Positions 60,770 to 64,000 of a DNA stretch of 64,000 nt are shown here, one piece after another. The position numbers were made by a program, and so were the translations under genes. The DNA is taken from NCBI RefSeq assembly GCF_016908855.1, contig NZ_JAFBER010000001.1, positions 124,001 through 188,000 on the forward strand, written 5' to 3'. The notes beneath the pieces are model-generated. The model made no database searches and had not been told where the DNA came from. It was given only the letters and a program-made list of their open reading frames with translations. The number at the start of each line of letters is the position of its first letter. Positions within the stretch are counted from its first letter, which is position 1. The DNA comes from Scopulibacillus daqui. GTDB lineage: Bacteria > Bacillota > Bacilli > Bacillales > Sporolactobacillaceae.

Positions 60770-60773
60770 TTAA

Positions 60774-61394
60774 TTAAGCATTTTTCATAATGATGGTCTC
60801 TAACATATCAGCAACATCTTCACAACTATCGGCAATTTCTTCAAGCATTTCATAAAGTTCTTTGTGCTGAATGACTTTTATCGGGTCTTTTTCAGTTTGA
60901 AAAAGGTGGCGGAGGCTGTCTTCGATCAGGCAGTCACACTCGGATTCGAAATCATTGATTTTAATAATATGTTTTTGAATATCAAAAAACTTCCTGCGGG
61001 ACAAAAGATCCATTGATTTTGCAATTTCCTTTGTTGCTTCAAGCAAATAATCGGCAAATTTTTTCATATATTTGTCCGATTCTTTTATTTGATAAACAAC
61101 GATGCGTTTTGCCCATTCTTCGTATCCGTCAAGGACGTCATCCATTTTTAAAGCCAAATTAAGAATATCTTCTCTTTCTAGCGGGGTTATAAATGTTTTG
61201 TTTAATTTAATAATGAGTTCGTGAATATACGCATCCCCTTTATTTTCGTATTTTTTCATAACGGTTGAAAACTTGTCCAGATCTTCAGTTTGATGAATAT
61301 GAAAATCAACAAAAAACTGGGTAGATTCTTTCAGATTGAGTGAAATTTGTTTCAGCAGGTTAAGAAATTTGTCATGTTTGGCATTAAAAATCAC
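60774..61394 (-). CDS. ykaA: DUF47 family protein (PhoU-like, YkaA)
   Basis: A 206-residue all-helical protein of the PhoU-like DUF47 family: FVDFHIHQTEDLDKF, the metal-binding-type helices KKYENKGDAYIHEL and EREDILNLALKMDDVLDG, and HELYEMLEEIADSCEDVADMLE-like last helix. Starts at GTG 61394 behind GGAGGG. DUF47 genes usually sit next to a Pit-type phosphate transporter, which they regulate; no pit gene is present within the window on either side. Confidence 0.88.
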   Translation of the reverse strand: MIFNAKHDKFLNLLKQISLNLKESTQFFVDFHIHQTEDLDKFSTVMKKYENKGDAYIHELIIKLNKTFITPLEREDILNLALKMDDVLDGYEEWAKRIVVYQIKESDKYMKKFADYLLEATKEIAKSMDLLSRRKFFDIQKHIIKINDFESECDCLIEDSLRHLFQTEKDPIKVIQHKELYEMLEEIADSCEDVADMLETIIMKNA

Positions 61395-61488
61395 GAAAAG
61401 CGCCCTCCGTATCTGTAAGATTGTCTTTTATTATTTTCCTGTCATTTCCTTGAAACTATGCGTTTTTGTGGTTTATTTCCCGCATCAT

Positions 61489-61719
61489 TCAAAGGCCGAG
61501 CCACTTGCTTATTGGCATGAAAAAGAAGTTAACGACTTGGGTTGGTCCGGGCATGTCAGGGAAATAGACGAGCAGTACCGCACATACCCAGCCGATTAAT
61601 GTGATGATTGTATAGGCGGTCTTTTCCTTTTTTTTGTTGGCCTGTTTCAACTTCGGCCATTCATATAACGTCATTAAAACAACAATAAGTGTGATTCCCG
61701 CTGCATACATAAGCTTCAT
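61489..61719 (-). CDS. GerA-operon small D-type membrane subunit
   Basis: 76 residues with two membrane segments (LMYAAGITLIVVLMTLYEW and TIITLIGWVCAVLLVYF) separated by a Lys-rich loop (KLKQANKKKEKT). ATG 61719 is 8 bases after AAGGAAG. It ends a germinant-receptor operon, 13 bases after gerC, as do the small two-span D subunits in Bacillus ger operons, which modulate receptor activity (family knowledge). Confidence 0.7.
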   Translation of the reverse strand: MKLMYAAGITLIVVLMTLYEWPKLKQANKKKEKTAYTIITLIGWVCAVLLVYFPDMPGPTQVVNFFFMPISKWLGL

Positions 61720-61732
61720 TCCTATCACTTCC

Positions 61733-62917
61733 TTATGGTTTGCTTGTGCTTTTGGATGTTACGCCCGGTCTCAGAATTTTAACTTTTGTGTTTACTTTTA
61801 CGGTCACATCCGGAAAAATGTCTTTCCAGCGATCTTTTGACGTTTTCCATACAGACGGATATTTGCGATGAAAGGCATCTGAAAAACCGAATATATCCAG
61901 ATCCTTTTTTTGGGCCTGGCGAACTGCCGCATTAATGCGTTTTTTGATTAAGTAGCCTGTATCTTTTTCTAATTTGTTAATCACCTTTGGATCCATTACA
62001 TCTAAATTCGTCGTATTTTGAACAATGTCGTCTTCGGCCTCGATTCTGGCAATGATCTCCCAAGTGCCGTTTTTGATGACAGGTTGAAGTTTGCTTTTGC
62101 TCCTCAAAAGGTACATGGAGACGCGTCCTTTCCCTTTTGGATTAACGGTTATAGTAGCTGTCCTAATTTCATTTCTTAACCATTGCACACCGCGGGTTGT
62201 TTGTTTATTCATGCGGCCAACCATTTTGTCGCCGGAAAAGAGGGCGATTCCGCTGATCCGGGCTCTCTCGCCTCTATATTTAACCCATGGGAGAACCGGA
62301 GATTCATACGGGTCGGATAACATTTGTGCCAAATCCTTTAAAGATACTTTCATTCCGGTTTGTTTCTTGGCCAATTCTCTTAAGACCTCTGATGAGTTTC
62401 TTTCAAGGTGCGGCTTATATTCCAATATTTTCTTGCCCTTGCCTTCAGCAACAAACACATAAGCATGTTCCCGGGGCTTTGGATAACGGGTTAAAAAGTC
62501 AATAGATGGACCGATCCCTTTTTTTGCTAACTTTTTCCCGAAAAATATGGTGTCGCTTTGTCCCCAGAAGATCCGCCGCGATGTTTTCTCCTCAATATTG
62601 GTTACAGCATCAGCGATGTTCACACCATTTGCTGAAATGACAAATGACTGCTGCTGGCCTCCGGGGCTTCCGCCTCCGCCGCCCTGCGTCGTTCCTCCTC
62701 CAGCGCCGGTCGGCATAAATAATTGGACGGAAAGCTGTATATTGTTATGGCTTGCGGCATCTAACGCTATCCCTGTTACGATCGCCAGGTCATTAATTTC
62801 TACGCGGTCCCAGCATCCGCTGGAAACAAGCAAAAACAAACTCATGCTTAGCGGCATAACGATATACTTTTTTAAACGGTTAAAGAGGAAATTGCCAGAT
62901 ACTTTAGACTGATTCAT
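61733..62917 (-). CDS. gerAC: Spore germination lipoprotein, Ger(x)C family
   Basis: A 394-residue lipoprotein, the C subunit of a GerA-type germinant receptor in the spore inner membrane. The signal peptide ends at the lipobox VSSGC with Cys35, followed by the typical WDRVEINDLAIVTGIALD. A Gly-rich insertion (GAGGGTTQGGGGGSPGG) lies near residues 73-90. Later family segments: SRRIFWGQSD, SIDFLTRYP, ISGIALFSGDKMVG, and the C-terminal domain with IARIEAEDDIV. It overlaps the permease gene by 14 bases. Confidence 0.92.
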   Translation of the reverse strand: MNQSKVSGNFLFNRLKKYIVMPLSMSLFLLVSSGCWDRVEINDLAIVTGIALDAASHNNIQLSVQLFMPTGAGGGTTQGGGGGSPGGQQQSFVISANGVNIADAVTNIEEKTSRRIFWGQSDTIFFGKKLAKKGIGPSIDFLTRYPKPREHAYVFVAEGKGKKILEYKPHLERNSSEVLRELAKKQTGMKVSLKDLAQMLSDPYESPVLPWVKYRGERARISGIALFSGDKMVGRMNKQTTRGVQWLRNEIRTATITVNPKGKGRVSMYLLRSKSKLQPVIKNGTWEIIARIEAEDDIVQNTTNLDVMDPKVINKLEKDTGYLIKKRINAAVRQAQKKDLDIFGFSDAFHRKYPSVWKTSKDRWKDIFPDVTVKVNTKVKILRPGVTSKSTSKP

Positions 62918-64000
62918 TTCTTTGATTCCCCTTATTTTGACGAAGCTTTTGAAAGATAAAGGCCGAAATTAAAAGGAGTACGGGCAGGCCGATTTCGATA
63001 GAAACAGAAAATGCGGTAAAGGCCAAGCCGACAGACTCTATTAATTGTTGCAAATTCGGAAATATCCATCGGCAGAAAATAACTAAAAGAAGTCCCAGTG
63101 GAAAAACTAACGGTCTATAATCGGAAAGCTTGAACCATTGGGCGGTTTCCAAAACCGTCACATAGTAAAATAGTGAAATTTTCATGAACGCTCCGAGCAC
63201 CCAAATAGCCATAATGATAGCTTCAACATGTTCAACAAAATCAGCGATGCTTATATAGCGCGCAGCAACAATAACTGGAAATAGATAGTCTCCCATAAGC
63301 TGTCCAAATAACGAAAGAATGACTAAGCTGACCATCACGATAGCCGACAGTGTGGCAAGAACTGAGGTCATTCCATTCTTTAACCCTTTATTGGGATCAC
63401 TGACAAAAGGGAGCAATGAAGAAATAAGAATATATTCGCCAAACCAGATCATGGCAACTAATGACCCTTTTATAGGCGGTATGATGCCATTCTCCATAAC
63501 CGGAAGGATATTCAATGGCTCAAGCTCAGGAATAAGAAGGATTAAGATTAAAAGGAAAAGAAGAACAATGACCGGCATGAATATTTGCGCACAGCGCCCC
63601 AACACTTCAATCCCGCTGCGAACACCCAATGAACAGACAAACACCATGCTGCCCATGACAATGAATAATGGTGTACTTGAAAGAAAATTAGAGATGATTG
63701 ACTCGCTGTATTCCCTGAGAATAAAGCTGTTTAAATAAATAACGAAAAAAATATAAATAAATCCTATTAATTTTCCTGCAAATCGCCCCAAAAGCTGTTC
63801 GCTGTATTGTATTAATGTTTTTTTGGGGAAATATTGGTGCAGGCGGCAGGCCGCAAATACTGTGAATAACCCGAGCGCTGCCCCAATGATAAGCGCCAGC
63901 CATATATCCCGCTTGGCATATTGAAAAGCCGCCGACGGCAAAAGAAGAATACCGGTTGAAGTAATTGATGTATACATGATAATGGCCATTTGAGCCGATG
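62904..64000 (-). CDS. gerAB: Spore germination permease, GerAB family (5' end cut by window edge)
   Basis: At least 364 residues; the frame is still open at 64000, so the start is outside. About 10 membrane segments in the endospore germination APC-type family: SAQMAIIMYTSITSTGILLLP at the start, EYSESIISNFLSSTP, IPELEPLNILPV, and AMIWFGEYILIS. It is the B subunit that binds germinant and probably forms a channel with the A subunit. The A subunit is expected just beyond the window. Confidence 0.93.
   Translation of the reverse strand, partial: SAQMAIIMYTSITSTGILLLPSAAFQYAKRDIWLALIIGAALGLFTVFAACRLHQYFPKKTLIQYSEQLLGRFAGKLIGFIYIFFVIYLNSFILREYSESIISNFLSSTPLFIVMGSMVFVCSLGVRSGIEVLGRCAQIFMPVIVLLFLLILILLIPELEPLNILPVMENGIIPPIKGSLVAMIWFGEYILISSLLPFVSDPNKGLKNGMTSVLATLSAIVMVSLVILSLFGQLMGDYLFPVIVAARYISIADFVEHVEAIIMAIWVLGAFMKISLFYYVTVLETAQWFKLSDYRPLVFPLGLLLVIFCRWIFPNLQQLIESVGLAFTAFSVSIEIGLPVLLLISAFIFQKLRQNKGNQRNESV

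Overview
The window is a 64 kb chromosomal segment of a low-GC, spore-forming Bacillales bacterium. The evidence is the Bacillus-type addAB-sbcDC block, a gerA-type germinant-receptor operon at the right edge, GGAGG ribosome binding sites, TTG and GTG starts, and Bacillus-like families (YkoP, DUF2512/YndM, YkaA, YodF-type symporter). A Bacillaceae or Sporolactobacillaceae-like genus fits, but the genus cannot be settled from this sequence alone.

Left part (1-32 kb), mostly housekeeping. It starts with the 5' end of a cstA-like gene on the minus strand, then the DNA repair operon addB-addA-sbcD-sbcC. Two divergent succinate-semialdehyde dehydrogenase-type paralogues follow, then a run of metabolic genes each closed by its own terminator: M29 aminopeptidase, D-malate/tartrate-type dehydrogenase, branched-chain aminotransferase, asparagine synthetase and a LysP-type lysine permease. 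Next come a DUF3311 plus sodium:solute symporter pair and, on the minus strand, an M20 amidohydrolase with a multi-spanning membrane protein and a YkoP-like protein.

Middle part (30.2-54.6 kb), the most interesting region: a type VII (WXG100/Esx) secretion-like locus. The plus-strand core is vWA protein - PP2C phosphatase - YukD-like ubiquitin-fold protein - EssC/YukB FtsK-type ATPase - WXG100 protein, and later an EssB/YukC-shaped membrane kinase with TPR repeats and a 1016-residue single-span protein with Gly-Asn-Gln repeats. No canonical EsaA/YueB or EssA is recognised. The vWA + PP2C + kinase set resembles the TerY-P signalling triad, so the secretion machine may be controlled by protein phosphorylation. 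Inside and after the core lie two AT-rich effector cargo modules. Module 1 has a WXG-like partner, a 380-residue effector with a Gly/Ala-rich C-terminus, small membrane proteins and a DUF4176 protein; a complete IS3-family element has inserted beside a decayed copy of one membrane gene. Module 2 has an EspG-like adaptor candidate, a 369-residue effector with a glycine-zipper C-terminus and a calcium-loop-like motif, and three tandem paralogous membrane proteins that look like immunity proteins, with an ISL3 transposase fragment between two of them. An orphan pair of the module 1 partner/effector N-domain lies just upstream on the minus strand.

Right part (54.6-64 kb): an LCP cell-wall ligase gene, a DUF2512 membrane protein, a LigD-type polymerase gene divergent from a separate LigD-type ligase gene (a split NHEJ enzyme with no Ku in view), then a decayed stretch with a truncated MFS gene and small broken membrane ORFs. 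A DUF47/YkaA protein and the gerA-type operon (permease, lipoprotein, small D subunit) end the window, with the permease running off the right edge.
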